From Melioribacteraceae bacterium (GTDB taxonomy: Bacteria; Bacteroidota; Ignavibacteria; Ignavibacteriales; Melioribacteraceae): 38,767 nt of DNA. The DNA lies in contig WGCV01000030.1 in the NCBI GenBank assembly GCA_015493615.1, positions 1 through 38,767 of the forward strand. Reading direction: 5' to 3'. A program made the translations under genes and the position numbers. Below are positions 7,629-18,671 of this stretch, piece by piece (the first letter of the stretch is position 1; each line of letters begins with the position of its first letter). The notes beneath the pieces were generated by a model that saw only the letters and a program-made list of their open reading frames with translations, ran no database searches and was not told the origin of the DNA.

Positions 7629-10421
7629 ATGAAAAAAATATTACTTTTATTAAGTTTTTCTCTCTTCTTTTATTTCGGAAACGCTAATGTTTTTGCTCAG
7701 AAAATAGTTCCTAATCGCATTATCGTAAAGTTTAACGGCGAGTTAAAATCAGTTTCATCCTTACCTTTAAAAAATAAACCGCTAAGAAGCGTTAATGTTC
7801 AAGAAGCGGTAAAGCTCTTTCCCGGCATAAAATCGGAAAATTTAAAAGGAATATATTCCCTCCGGATTTCCGGCAATTATGATTTACCGAAACTCTGCAA
7901 AATCTTAGAAAAAGAAAAATCCGTTGTTTGGGCTGAGCCGGATTATTACGGAAAACTTGCCGGATTTGTTCCCAACGACCCGAGTTATTCGGAGCAGTGG
8001 TATTTAAATAATGTCGGAATGGAAAATGCGTGGGACTTACAGCACGGCGCGTCCGGAATTTTAATTGCGGTAATCGATAACGGAATAACGCTTGATCACC
8101 CCGAACTTCAGAATGTAATTTGGACTAATCCCGGCGAAACGGTAAACGGCATTGACGACGACGGCGACGGATTTATTGACGATATTCACGGCTGGGATTT
8201 CGGAAACAGCGATAACGACGTTTCGCACGACGCCGCTTTTTATCACGGGACGCAAGTAGCGGGAATTATTGCCGCTGAGACAAACAATAATATCGGAATA
8301 GCATCGATTGCTTTCGGCGCGACGATACTGCCTCTGAAAGTTACGGAAACTTCCGCTCCCGCCGAAGTTATTATGTCGGAAGGATACCGCGCGATTGTTT
8401 TTGCCGCGGATAAAGGCGCGGATGTAATTAACTGCAGCTGGGGAAATTATCAATATTCGCATCTCGGAGAGGAAGCGGTTAATTATGCGATTGCTCACGG
8501 CGCGACAGTTATTGCCGCGGCGGGAAACGATGGGGCAGACGAAATCTTTTATCCCGCGCGTTACCGTAAAGTTCTTTCCGTCGGCGCTTCGGTTTCCGAC
8601 GATGAAATCTGGACGCATTCCAACAGAGGCTGTCACTTAGATATGCTTGCGCCCGGCGATAGTATTTTGTCGCTGAGCGGCGCTCCGGATTATTACGAAA
8701 TGGCAAGCGGAACTTCCCTTGCTTCGCCTGTTGTCGCGGGAATCGCCGCGCTGGTTAAAGCTCACTTTCCCGCATTCAGCGCCGAGCAAGTCAGGGAGCA
8801 AGTCCGCGTTACCGCTCAGAATGTTTACGGGCAAAATCCGGGGATGGAATATATGCTCGGCTCGGGATGCGCTAATGCGCTAACCGCTCTTTCGCCCGCG
8901 CCGAGAAAATCGGTTAGAGCCAGAGATTTTACATTTACCGACAACAACGACAATGTCGCGCAGCCCGGCGATACGGTAAGACTTAAAGTCGATTTCACGA
9001 ATTATCTTTCCGCGCTTTCAAATTTAACGGTAACTCTTACTACGACGGATAATAATATTTCAATTATAAACTCATCTTTTAACTCCGGAGCGGTTTCAGG
9101 CTCGACAGATTTTAATAACGAGAACAACGAATTTGTTTTTACGGTAAATAACGGCGTTCCGGAAAATCACACCGCTCGTTTTCTGCTGCTTTTTTCCGAT
9201 GGAATGTACAACGATTTTCAGTGGACAGAACTTCTCGTAAATCCGACTTTTCTCGATATGAATCTTAATAAAATTACTTTAACTATCGCTCCCGACGGAA
9301 ATCTCGGATTTACGGATTATCCGTACAACAGCAAGGGCGACGGACTGTTTTACAACAACGATAACCTAAAGCGCTTTTTTGAATCGGGGTTCATGTACGG
9401 GATTTCCTCTACTGAAGTTATGGATAATCTGCATCAAACAATGTACGGCGCTCAAAGCGGCGATTTTACCGAGCTTGTTCCTTTAACGATTAATATTCCC
9501 GGAGCCGATGCGGATCAGCAGGGTAAATTGGTTTTTGACGATTCCGGCGCGGGTTCTTCGCGGCTTGGAATTAAAACCGATTTATATTCGTATGAATACT
9601 CCTCGACCGAATCGGAAAATTATGTAATTCTAAGATACGTTCTCCATAACTCAACATCATCTGTTATCGATAATCTTTACGCCGGACTTTTCTTCGATTG
9701 GGATTTGGACGAAGACGATTACGCGGACGATATTGTAAATTACGACAGCGCCAATAATTACGGCTATGCTTACGACAGCGGTTTCAATACGATTTCCACT
9801 TATCAGGGAGCCGCGCTGATTTCGGACGATAACTACAACTTTTACGCGGTTACGAACAACGGAAGCGACGGCGGAATTAATATTGACCCATTTACCAAAG
9901 GGGATAAGTGGACGGCGCTTTCGAGCGGTTTGACAAAAACATCGGCGGGACCTAACGATATTTCCTTTGTTGTTTCCGGAGGACCTTATACTGTCGGAGC
10001 GGGCGAGTATCTGAATGTAGCTTTTGCAGTCGCTATCGCCGATAGTGTAAGCGAGTTATCCTCGGCGTTTACCGATGCAAGGAATAAATATTCCGGGCTT
10101 CCTCTTGCGGTTGACAATACCGCCGGCGGGTTTCCGAATGAGTTTGCGCTCTATCAGAATTATCCGAATCCTTTCAATCCGGAGACTACAATCAAATACT
10201 CGATTCCTAACGTAAAGAACGGCGGCGAGTCTCAACAGTGGGTTAAACTTGCGGTTTACGACATACTCGGACGCGAAGCGGCGACTTTGGTTAACGCAAA
10301 ACAATCTGCGGGAAATTACGAAGTGAATTTTAACGCGGCAGATTTACCGAGCGGAGTTTATTTCTACAGACTTCAAAGCGGCGGTTTTTCCGCAACAAGA
10401 AAAATGATTTTACTGAAATAG
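7629..10421 (+). CDS. Secreted subtilisin-like (S8) serine protease with type IX secretion sorting domain
   Basis: A 930-residue exported endopeptidase. Signal peptide 1-24 (ending VFAQ), then a propeptide-like region about 25-110 (VPNRIIVKF and WAEPDYYGKL are typical of S8 prodomain junctions). The catalytic domain has Asp150 (AVIDNGI), His206 (HGTQVAGI), oxyanion Asn300 (AAAGNDG) and Ser363 (GTSLASP), so the triad is complete. An acidic loop at 174-185 (GIDDDGDGFIDD), common in Bacteroidota S8 enzymes, probably binds calcium. A long beta-sandwich-like region of about 400 residues follows. The C-terminus (about 837-930) is a T9SS type A domain with YQNYPNPFNPETTI and GVYFYRL, predicting outer-membrane export and surface anchoring or release. 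Substrate unknown. The sorting domain implies that a T9SS apparatus is encoded elsewhere. Confidence 0.95.
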   Translation: MKKILLLLSFSLFFYFGNANVFAQKIVPNRIIVKFNGELKSVSSLPLKNKPLRSVNVQEAVKLFPGIKSENLKGIYSLRISGNYDLPKLCKILEKEKSVVWAEPDYYGKLAGFVPNDPSYSEQWYLNNVGMENAWDLQHGASGILIAVIDNGITLDHPELQNVIWTNPGETVNGIDDDGDGFIDDIHGWDFGNSDNDVSHDAAFYHGTQVAGIIAAETNNNIGIASIAFGATILPLKVTETSAPAEVIMSEGYRAIVFAADKGADVINCSWGNYQYSHLGEEAVNYAIAHGATVIAAAGNDGADEIFYPARYRKVLSVGASVSDDEIWTHSNRGCHLDMLAPGDSILSLSGAPDYYEMASGTSLASPVVAGIAALVKAHFPAFSAEQVREQVRVTAQNVYGQNPGMEYMLGSGCANALTALSPAPRKSVRARDFTFTDNNDNVAQPGDTVRLKVDFTNYLSALSNLTVTLTTTDNNISIINSSFNSGAVSGSTDFNNENNEFVFTVNNGVPENHTARFLLLFSDGMYNDFQWTELLVNPTFLDMNLNKITLTIAPDGNLGFTDYPYNSKGDGLFYNNDNLKRFFESGFMYGISSTEVMDNLHQTMYGAQSGDFTELVPLTINIPGADADQQGKLVFDDSGAGSSRLGIKTDLYSYEYSSTESENYVILRYVLHNSTSSVIDNLYAGLFFDWDLDEDDYADDIVNYDSANNYGYAYDSGFNTISTYQGAALISDDNYNFYAVTNNGSDGGINIDPFTKGDKWTALSSGLTKTSAGPNDISFVVSGGPYTVGAGEYLNVAFAVAIADSVSELSSAFTDARNKYSGLPLAVDNTAGGFPNEFALYQNYPNPFNPETTIKYSIPNVKNGGESQQWVKLAVYDILGREAATLVNAKQSAGNYEVNFNAADLPSGVYFYRLQSGGFSATRKMILLK

Positions 10422-10428
10422 CGGCGGG

Positions 10429-10443
10429 GCGCAAAGTTTGCGC
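10429..10443. terminator. Small hairpin between convergent genes, possible weak terminator
   Basis: GCGCAAA (10429-10435) pairs with TTTGCGC (10437-10443) in the 40-bp gap between the S8 protease and the convergent U32 gene. There is no clean U-tract directly after it, so termination is uncertain. Confidence 0.3.
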
Positions 10444-10461
10444 TCTTTGCAATCTTAAAAT

Positions 10462-11673
10462 CTATTTTTTCTCAATAATTTTATAAACCTGGTCGCGAGG
10501 GCGGAGTTTTTCTTCGCAGAAAAAAGTAATTTCATCTTTCTTTTCTCCTTTTTCGATAAAAACTTCATCTTTCATCATCTTATCGATTTTCAATTCAACC
10601 ACTCCCGTGGAATTCCCGATTATGTAGATACTTTCGCCGGTTCTCAAATCTCCCGCTTCAAGGAGAATGTGAGCTATCTTACTTTTTCCAAAGTAATTCA
10701 GAACTTTCCCGATGTACTGTTTCTTTGTTGTCGCTTGACTGTTGGGCGATTTAGTGAAATGTTCGCCCGAAGGTTTGCCGAAATAAAATCCCGGAGAAAA
10801 TCCGCGGTTGTAAACTTTCCGCAGTTCGTTCCACATCTCCGATTTTACCTCGTCTCTCAATTTGCCCTCAAAATAAAGGTCGATTGCTTTCCGGTATGTC
10901 GAAACAACTTTGGCAATATATTCCGGCGCCCGTTTTCTTCCCTCGATTTTAAATGAGTCGATTCCCGCTTCAATCAGCTGATCGATAAATTCAATCGTGC
11001 ATAAATCTTCCGGCGACATCACATAATCTTCTCCGAGGATAAAGGTTTTTCCGCCTTGCTTCGCGGTGATTTCATATTCGTATCTGCACGGCTGCAAACA
11101 TTCTCCGCGGTTTGCGCTTTTATCAAAAACCTCATGACTTAAAAAACACCTGCCGCTGACGGCAACGCACATTGCGCCGTGAACGAACGCTTCGATTTCC
11201 ATATCGGTAGAAGATTTTATCTCTTTGATTTTTTCAAGCGTAACTTCGCGGGCAAGCACAACCCGTTTTGCTCCGAGTCGCCGGTACATTTTAACCGCGC
11301 CCGAATTTGAAACGGAAGCCTGAGTGCTGACGCAGAAGGGCAAATCATATTCTATCGCTTTTTCTATTACCGACATATCCCAGCAAATAACCATATCGAC
11401 GCCCGCTTTTTTTGCTTCCGGTAAAATTATATCCAGCTCTTTTAGTTCATTATCAAAAACTATTGTGTTCAGCGTAAGGTGCGCGTCAACATCGTGGTCG
11501 TGGCAGAATTTCACAATTTCCGGTAGTTCATCCAAAGTGAAATTTTTTGCCATTGCCCGCATATTTAATTTATCGATTCCGAAATAGACGGCGTCCGCGC
11601 CTGCTTTTACAGCGGTTGTAAGCATTCGCCAATCTCCGGCGGGAGCGAGTAATTCCGGTTTTTTCTTTATCAT
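10462..11673 (-). CDS. U32 family protein (TrhP/YegQ-like, tRNA U34 hydroxylation or collagenase-like peptidase family)
   Basis: 403 residues, the usual length of the core U32 family. The N-terminus ELLAPAGDWRMLTTAVKAGADAVYFG is the family hallmark. The signature EAFVHGAMCVAVSGRCFLS and the cysteine-bearing stretch ANRGECLQPCRYEY (about 190-202) follow, with the four cysteines expected of members that bind an Fe-S cluster. U32 members in E. coli (TrhP/YegQ) take part in prephenate-dependent 5-hydroxyuridine formation at tRNA wobble U34; older names call them peptidases or collagenases. TrhP is the closer guess because of length and cysteine pattern, but RlhA-like or peptidase roles are not excluded. 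The ATG at 11673 is preceded by AAGAGAC. It is separated from ahcY by a strong terminator, so it is transcribed independently. Confidence 0.85.
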   Translation of the reverse strand: MIKKKPELLAPAGDWRMLTTAVKAGADAVYFGIDKLNMRAMAKNFTLDELPEIVKFCHDHDVDAHLTLNTIVFDNELKELDIILPEAKKAGVDMVICWDMSVIEKAIEYDLPFCVSTQASVSNSGAVKMYRRLGAKRVVLAREVTLEKIKEIKSSTDMEIEAFVHGAMCVAVSGRCFLSHEVFDKSANRGECLQPCRYEYEITAKQGGKTFILGEDYVMSPEDLCTIEFIDQLIEAGIDSFKIEGRKRAPEYIAKVVSTYRKAIDLYFEGKLRDEVKSEMWNELRKVYNRGFSPGFYFGKPSGEHFTKSPNSQATTKKQYIGKVLNYFGKSKIAHILLEAGDLRTGESIYIIGNSTGVVELKIDKMMKDEVFIEKGEKKDEITFFCEEKLRPRDQVYKIIEKK

Positions 11674-11713
11674 ATTATTGTCTCTTTAAAATAGGATTGT
11701 AAAGATAAACAAA

Positions 11714-11739
11714 AAAAGGCGGATTTTAATCCGCCTTTT
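11714..11739 (-). terminator. Rho-independent terminator after ahcY
   Basis: AAAAGGCGGATT pairs perfectly with AATCCGCCTTTT around a two-base centre. On the minus strand the stem is followed by a run of seven T. It lies about 20 bp past the ahcY stop and ends the metK-ahcY transcript before the U32 gene. Confidence 0.9.
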
Positions 11740-11760
11740 AATTTTGAAAAACCTCAAATA

Positions 11761-14342
<2,582 letters not shown>

Positions 14343-14448
14343 TTTATTCTCCAATATTATTTTTAACAATTTTGTAATATAATTTTATTCTTAACCAAAT
14401 TCAAAAACAGTGTGATTAAAATTTCCCCTTTTTATCAAAAAAAATAAG

Positions 14449-14497
14449 CGATAATATTTTGTGAGCCGTAAAATGATTTTGCTCAAAAATATTATCG
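14449..14497 (-). promoter_or_regulatory. Terminator-like hairpin in the metK leader (candidate attenuator)
   Basis: 14449-14466 pairs with 14481-14497 over about 17 bases with one bulge (outer CGATAATATTTT, inner GAGC/GCTC) around a 14-nt loop. Read on the minus strand, the stem is followed within two bases by eight consecutive T, the form of an intrinsic terminator. It stands about 107 nt before the metK ATG and no minus-strand gene precedes it, so it has no obvious transcript to end except metK's own. A promoter-like TTGAAT-17-TATATT lies nearer metK on the same strand and would bypass the hairpin. No known SAM riboswitch consensus was recognised. Confidence 0.5.
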
Positions 14498-14571
14498 GGA
14501 AAAATATCGTATTGTTTATCTAACAAAAAAGATATATAATTATTATTCTTTTTTATACCTAAAGGAGCTGA

Positions 14572-16680
14572 ATGAAGAAAAACAAAAAATTGAAGAAAGA
14601 AATCGGGCTGCTCGGCGTTTACGCCATTGCAACAGGAACAACAATAAGCGGCGGTTTTTTTCTGCTTCCCGGAATTGCGGCGCAACAGGTTGGTCCGGCT
14701 GTAATTTTAACTTATCTTCTTGCAACAATTCCCCTCATTCCGGCAATGTTCAGTATGATTGAGCTGGCAACGGCTATGCCGCGAGCGGGCGGAGTTTATT
14801 ACTTCCTTGACAGAACTCTTGGTCCCCTTTGGGGAACGGTAGGCGGAATAGGGACTTGGCTTGCCCTGATTCTGAAAGTTGCTTTTGCTCTTGTTGGTAT
14901 GGGCGCATATATTTCTCTCTTTTTCCCAAACGTGTCGATTCAGCCGATTGCCGTTTCATTTGCGATTATTCTTGCCGCCTTAAATTATTTCGGCGCAAAG
15001 AAAAGCGGAAATGTTCAGGTGTTACTCCTTTTCGGAATACTGGCGATATTAATTGCATTTATCGGCTACGGACTTCCGGCTATTAACTTTTCGCATTTTG
15101 CCGGATTGTGGGACAATGAGTTAACTTCGATTTTTGCGACAACCGGCATGGTTTATATAAGTTATGTCGGAATAACAAAAGTGGCAAGTCTTGCCGAAGA
15201 AGTGAAAAATCCCGAAAGAAATTTGCCCCTCGGAATAATTCTCGCATTCATTACTTCAATTATCATATATGCTTTGGGACTCTCGGTTATGGTCGGCGTT
15301 TTGCCTTTATCCGATTTAACCAAAAGCTTAACTCCGGTAGCCGATACGGCGAATATTTTGTTTGGAAAAACGGGAGTAATTTTAGTTTCGATTGCAGCAT
15401 TGTTTTCCTTTATTTCCGTTGCGAACGCCGGAACTCTGAGCGCGTCGCGTTATCCTATGGCTATGAGCCGCGACCACCTTGTTCCCGTTAAATTTAAAAA
15501 GATAAATAAAAATCACGTGCCCGGACAAGCGTTATTGATTACGCTGATTATCATTCTCACGGTTTTAATATTTTTTGATCCCACAAGTATTGCGAAACTT
15601 GCAAGCGCTTTTCAGCTGCTGATGTTTATGCTTGTTTGCATCGCGGTTATCGTAATGAGGGAAAGCAAGCTGGAAGCATACGACCCGGGTTACAAATCTC
15701 CTTTTTATCCGTGGATGCAGATTGTAGGAATAATTGCTCCGCTCTTTTTGGTTTCGCAAATGGGCTTGCTTCCTCTGTTGTTTTCAAGCGGTTTAATAAT
15801 TTTTGGCATTCTCTGGTACTTTTATTACGGAAGAAAACGCGTCGATAGAACGGGCGCGATATTTCACGTTTTTGCCCGTCTCGGTTTACAGAGGAATTTG
15901 AGTCTGGAAAGCGAACTGCGCGGAATTATGAAAGAAAAGGGCTTGCGCAAGGAAGATCCTTTTGATGAAATTGTAGCGCGCAGTATTGTAATTGATTTGC
16001 CTGAGCGGAAAGAATTTGAAGAAGTCGTAAATGAAGCGGCGGTAATTTTATCAAAAAAAATAGCGCATTCCTCGGATGAAATCAAAGCGAGATTTATGGA
16101 AGGAACCAGAATAGGAGCGACTCCGGTAACCCATAACGTCGCATTGCCTCATTTAAGATTAGACGGTTTGCTTCAACCCGAAATGATTCTCGTTCGCGCA
16201 CAGAAAGGAATTCATATTCACTTTGTTAATCCAATTACAGACAAAGAGGAAGCTCAGATTGTTGCTGCGGTTTTCTTTTTAATCAGTCCCGAGAAAAATC
16301 CTTCCCAGCACTTAAGGATTTTGGCAAGGATAGCCGGGCGCATAGACGAAGAAAGTTTTGAAGAAGAATGGAAAAACGCTAAATCGAAAGATGAAATCCG
16401 ACAAACATTAATTCATGACGAAAAGTGGGTTTCGCTTACGCTTAAGCAAAATACTTCCGCCGGCGAACTTATCGGACTCAAAGTTGCGGATGCGGGAATG
16501 CCCAAAAATTCACTTATCGCCGTGATAAAAAGACACGGTAAAACGTTGATACCAAAAGGCGACACTCAATTTATGGAAGGAGACAGATTGACAATAATCG
16601 GCGATCCGGAATCAATAAAAGAACTTGAACACAGATTTAAAATAACATCATTAACAGGGGAAAAACGAAGGAATGAGTGA
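14572..16680 (+). CDS. APC-family amino-acid permease fused to EIIA-like and RCK_C/TrkA-C-like domains
   Basis: A 702-residue inner-membrane transporter. Residues about 10-425 form an APC-superfamily permease of roughly 12 helices with the typical start GLLGVYAIATGTTISGGFFL and a conserved AEEVKNPERNLPLGI (about 209-223). A soluble region about 445-610 resembles PTS EIIA of the fructose/mannitol type, including the active-site-like NVALPHLRLDG with His527. The last 80 residues (about 620-695) resemble an RCK_C/TrkA-C ligand-binding domain (GLKVADAGMPKNSLIAVIKR, GDRLTIIGDPE). The tail probably gates transport in response to phosphorylation or a bound nucleotide; that is inferred. AAGGAGCTG sits just before the ATG. 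The stop overlaps the start of the deiodinase-like gene by 8 bp, which implies translational coupling. Confidence 0.9.
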   Translation: MKKNKKLKKEIGLLGVYAIATGTTISGGFFLLPGIAAQQVGPAVILTYLLATIPLIPAMFSMIELATAMPRAGGVYYFLDRTLGPLWGTVGGIGTWLALILKVAFALVGMGAYISLFFPNVSIQPIAVSFAIILAALNYFGAKKSGNVQVLLLFGILAILIAFIGYGLPAINFSHFAGLWDNELTSIFATTGMVYISYVGITKVASLAEEVKNPERNLPLGIILAFITSIIIYALGLSVMVGVLPLSDLTKSLTPVADTANILFGKTGVILVSIAALFSFISVANAGTLSASRYPMAMSRDHLVPVKFKKINKNHVPGQALLITLIIILTVLIFFDPTSIAKLASAFQLLMFMLVCIAVIVMRESKLEAYDPGYKSPFYPWMQIVGIIAPLFLVSQMGLLPLLFSSGLIIFGILWYFYYGRKRVDRTGAIFHVFARLGLQRNLSLESELRGIMKEKGLRKEDPFDEIVARSIVIDLPERKEFEEVVNEAAVILSKKIAHSSDEIKARFMEGTRIGATPVTHNVALPHLRLDGLLQPEMILVRAQKGIHIHFVNPITDKEEAQIVAAVFFLISPEKNPSQHLRILARIAGRIDEESFEEEWKNAKSKDEIRQTLIHDEKWVSLTLKQNTSAGELIGLKVADAGMPKNSLIAVIKRHGKTLIPKGDTQFMEGDRLTIIGDPESIKELEHRFKITSLTGEKRRNE

Positions 16681-17341
16681 AAAAGGAAAATATATCCCGC
16701 TAAATTTTACTGAGCTTGACAAAGAGACTATGGCTTCAAACTCTCGCAAGTTTCTTGACCGTATAAAAAAAAGGAGAACAGTCAGATCTTTTTCACAAAT
16801 AGATATTCCGGAAGAAATAATTATAAATGCCGTTAAAGCCGCGGCAACCGCGCCAAACGGAGCAAATTTACAGCCGTGGCATTTTGTGATTATCAAAGAT
16901 ATAAAATTGAAATCGGAACTCCGCCGTCTATCCGAAGAAAAGGAAGCCGAATTTTATTCGGAACACGCTCCCGAAGAATGGCTGAATGACCTGAAACACT
17001 TGGGAACAAACGAGGAAAAGCCCTTTCTTGAAGAAGCGCCCTATATTATTGTTGTGTTTGAAAAAAAGTGGGATGTACTTAAAGACGGAAAAAAGAAAAA
17101 ACTTTATTACACAAAAGAATCGGTCGGAATTGCAACCGGGATTTTGATTACCGCTCTTCATAATTCATGTTTGGCTACTTTAACTTACACTCCCGAGAAC
17201 ATGCTTTTCCTCAATGAACTGTTAAACAGACCTAAAAATGAAAAGCCGTTTTTACTTGTTATTGCCGGACTTCCCAAGGAAGGAACCCGCGTGCCCGATA
17301 TTACAAAAAAAGATTTTGATGAAATTGCTGAGATTATCTGA
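16673..17341 (+). CDS. Nitroreductase-superfamily flavoprotein, iodotyrosine deiodinase (IYD) type
   Basis: A 222-residue FMN enzyme predicted to reductively remove halogen from halotyrosines. FMN-binding KRRTVRSF (33-40) and APNGANLQPWHF (60-71) are intact. Between them and the second FMN region lies an active-site-lid segment with Glu91, Tyr95 and Lys116 in EAEFY and NEEKPFLEEAP. The E-x3-Y-x20-K spacing and the flanking WLNDLKHLGTN match my recollection of vertebrate and bacterial IYD, where these residues clamp the zwitterion of the substrate. The later blocks YYTKESVGIATGIL, LTYTP, NRPKNEKP and VPDITKKDFDEI also follow IYD order. Most ordinary nitroreductases lack this lid. It overlaps the permease gene by 8 bp, suggesting import plus dehalogenation. 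BluB or another nitroreductase subclass is less likely. Its stop overlaps the convergent ATPase gene. Confidence 0.85.
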   Translation: MSEKGKYIPLNFTELDKETMASNSRKFLDRIKKRRTVRSFSQIDIPEEIIINAVKAAATAPNGANLQPWHFVIIKDIKLKSELRRLSEEKEAEFYSEHAPEEWLNDLKHLGTNEEKPFLEEAPYIIVVFEKKWDVLKDGKKKKLYYTKESVGIATGILITALHNSCLATLTYTPENMLFLNELLNRPKNEKPFLLVIAGLPKEGTRVPDITKKDFDEIAEII

Positions 17342-18533
17342 AAGAAGTTAAAAACTCTCTCAAATTATAATGCTCGATGCCGTTCCACTTTCCGATTGGG
17401 AAAGGATCTAAAGAAACTACGAGTTTTCTCCAGTTATCTTTTATCTCTAACAAGTTCCCAAATTCTCTTTTTTTAACTTGTTCGTCAGAAATCAAATAAG
17501 CAACTTGAATATATATTTTCTCTCCATTCTTTTCACATACAAAATCTATCTCCTTTTCTCCCAATTTCCCTACAAAAACTTCAAATCCATTAATAATAAG
17601 ATGAATATATACGACATTCTCAATTATCTTGTTAATATCGTTTTGCCGGTAACCGATAATTGCATTTCTGATTCCCCAATCTTCAAAATAATATTTTTCT
17701 CCGATTTCAAATATCTTTTTCCCGGCAGCGTCTTTTCTTCTTACTTTATAGATTAAAAAGGCATTCTGCAAATAATTAAGATAATTCAAAACCATTTGCG
17801 GAGAGATATTTAGCTTTTGAGATTTTAGATAATCGCTGATTTTCTTTGATGACAAAATATTGCCGACATTATCTGCGGTAAACTTAACAAGATTTTCAAG
17901 AAAGTTAACATTTCGAATATTATACCTTGAAATAACATCTTTATAAAGAATCGTTGAGAAAATATTATTCAGATATTCAAAATTTATTATTTCCGAATCG
18001 CCTAAGTTTTTTAGGAACGGCAAACCTCCATAGCGCAAATAATTCCTTAAAGATTCATCGCTGTCCGTGTATTTGTTGAACAATAAATATTCCGTGTAAG
18101 AAAGAGAAAATACTTTTATTTCAATATATCTTCCGCTTAAAAAGGTTGCTATTTCGCCTGAAAAAATCTTAGAATTGCTGCCGCTGCAATAAACATCGAC
18201 ATTTTTTTGAGAATTAAAATGACGGAGACTTTTTTGAAAATCTTCTATTTCCTGAACTTCATCAATAAAGAGATAATTTTTTTTTGTAGTTTTTAATTTC
18301 TGCAAAACAAATTCATTTAATTCCTTGTAATTGGTAATCGAATCAAATTCATATCTTTCTTTATCAATAAAAATCACATTGGAGTTTTTCTTTCCTTGAA
18401 ATTTCCGGGCAAGCATTCTTAACAGATAGCTTTTCCCAACCCTCCTTTGACCTACAAAAACTTTGATAATATCTTTGTCGATGAAAGGTTCTACTTTTGA
18501 TAGATAATAATCTCTTTTAATAATTTCGTTCAT
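17334..18533 (-). CDS. AAA-type ATPase with DUF4143-like C-terminal domain
   Basis: A 399-residue protein of the large ATPase family often annotated as ATP-binding protein DUF4143. Walker A GQRRVGKS (28-35) and Walker B NYLFIDEVQE (Asp91, Glu92) are intact, followed by sensor-like CSGSNSKIFSGEI. The C-terminal part (KYYFEDWGIRNAIIG, then KEIDFVCEKNGEKIYIQVAY) looks like the PDDEXK-type fold of these proteins. Cellular role is unknown; such genes are scattered, strain-specific and often linked to transfer. It is convergent with the IYD gene, and the 3' ends overlap by 8 bp (stops at 17334-17336 and 17339-17341). Three 40-bp-spaced palindromes fill its upstream region. It appears more A/T-rich than its neighbours, consistent with acquisition. 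Confidence 0.85.
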   Translation of the reverse strand: MNEIIKRDYYLSKVEPFIDKDIIKVFVGQRRVGKSYLLRMLARKFQGKKNSNVIFIDKERYEFDSITNYKELNEFVLQKLKTTKKNYLFIDEVQEIEDFQKSLRHFNSQKNVDVYCSGSNSKIFSGEIATFLSGRYIEIKVFSLSYTEYLLFNKYTDSDESLRNYLRYGGLPFLKNLGDSEIINFEYLNNIFSTILYKDVISRYNIRNVNFLENLVKFTADNVGNILSSKKISDYLKSQKLNISPQMVLNYLNYLQNAFLIYKVRRKDAAGKKIFEIGEKYYFEDWGIRNAIIGYRQNDINKIIENVVYIHLIINGFEVFVGKLGEKEIDFVCEKNGEKIYIQVAYLISDEQVKKREFGNLLEIKDNWRKLVVSLDPFPIGKWNGIEHYNLREFLTSFR

Positions 18534-18556
18534 CAGTTCTAATGTTTGTGTTGGAT

Positions 18557-18659
18557 AGTTTCTAATATACTTTAAACTTTTTAAAAATCAACAAAAAGTT
18601 TCACTTATACTTGAAACTTTTAACAAAATCCGAGAAAGTTTCACCTATGCCTTAAACTT
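18557..18659. promoter_or_regulatory. Three palindromic boxes at exact 40-bp spacing upstream of the ATPase gene
   Basis: Boxes of 23 bp with form AGTTTC-N11-AAACTT start at 18557, 18597 and 18637. The middle one is the best palindrome: AAAAGTTTCA (18594-18603) against TGAAACTTTT (18612-18621). The array fills the space between the ATPase start and the terminator of the next cluster, so it must overlap that gene's promoter. A repressor/operator array or a short repeat family are both possible. Confidence 0.6.
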
Positions 18660-18671
18660 CGAAAAACAAAA

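Noticed and set aside
8061-8636. 191-codon open frame antisense to the S8 protease
   Set aside because: It lies wholly inside a gene with intact catalytic motifs, has Arg/Asn/Val-rich shadow composition, and no ribosome-binding site or family pattern.
14343-14571. SAM-I, SAM-II or SAH riboswitch upstream of metK
   Set aside because: No consensus core sequence is recognisable; only a terminator-like hairpin is visible.
18557-18659. CRISPR-like array from the regular 40-bp spacing
   Set aside because: Only three repeats, spacers of 17 bp, imperfect palindromic repeats and no cas genes in the window.
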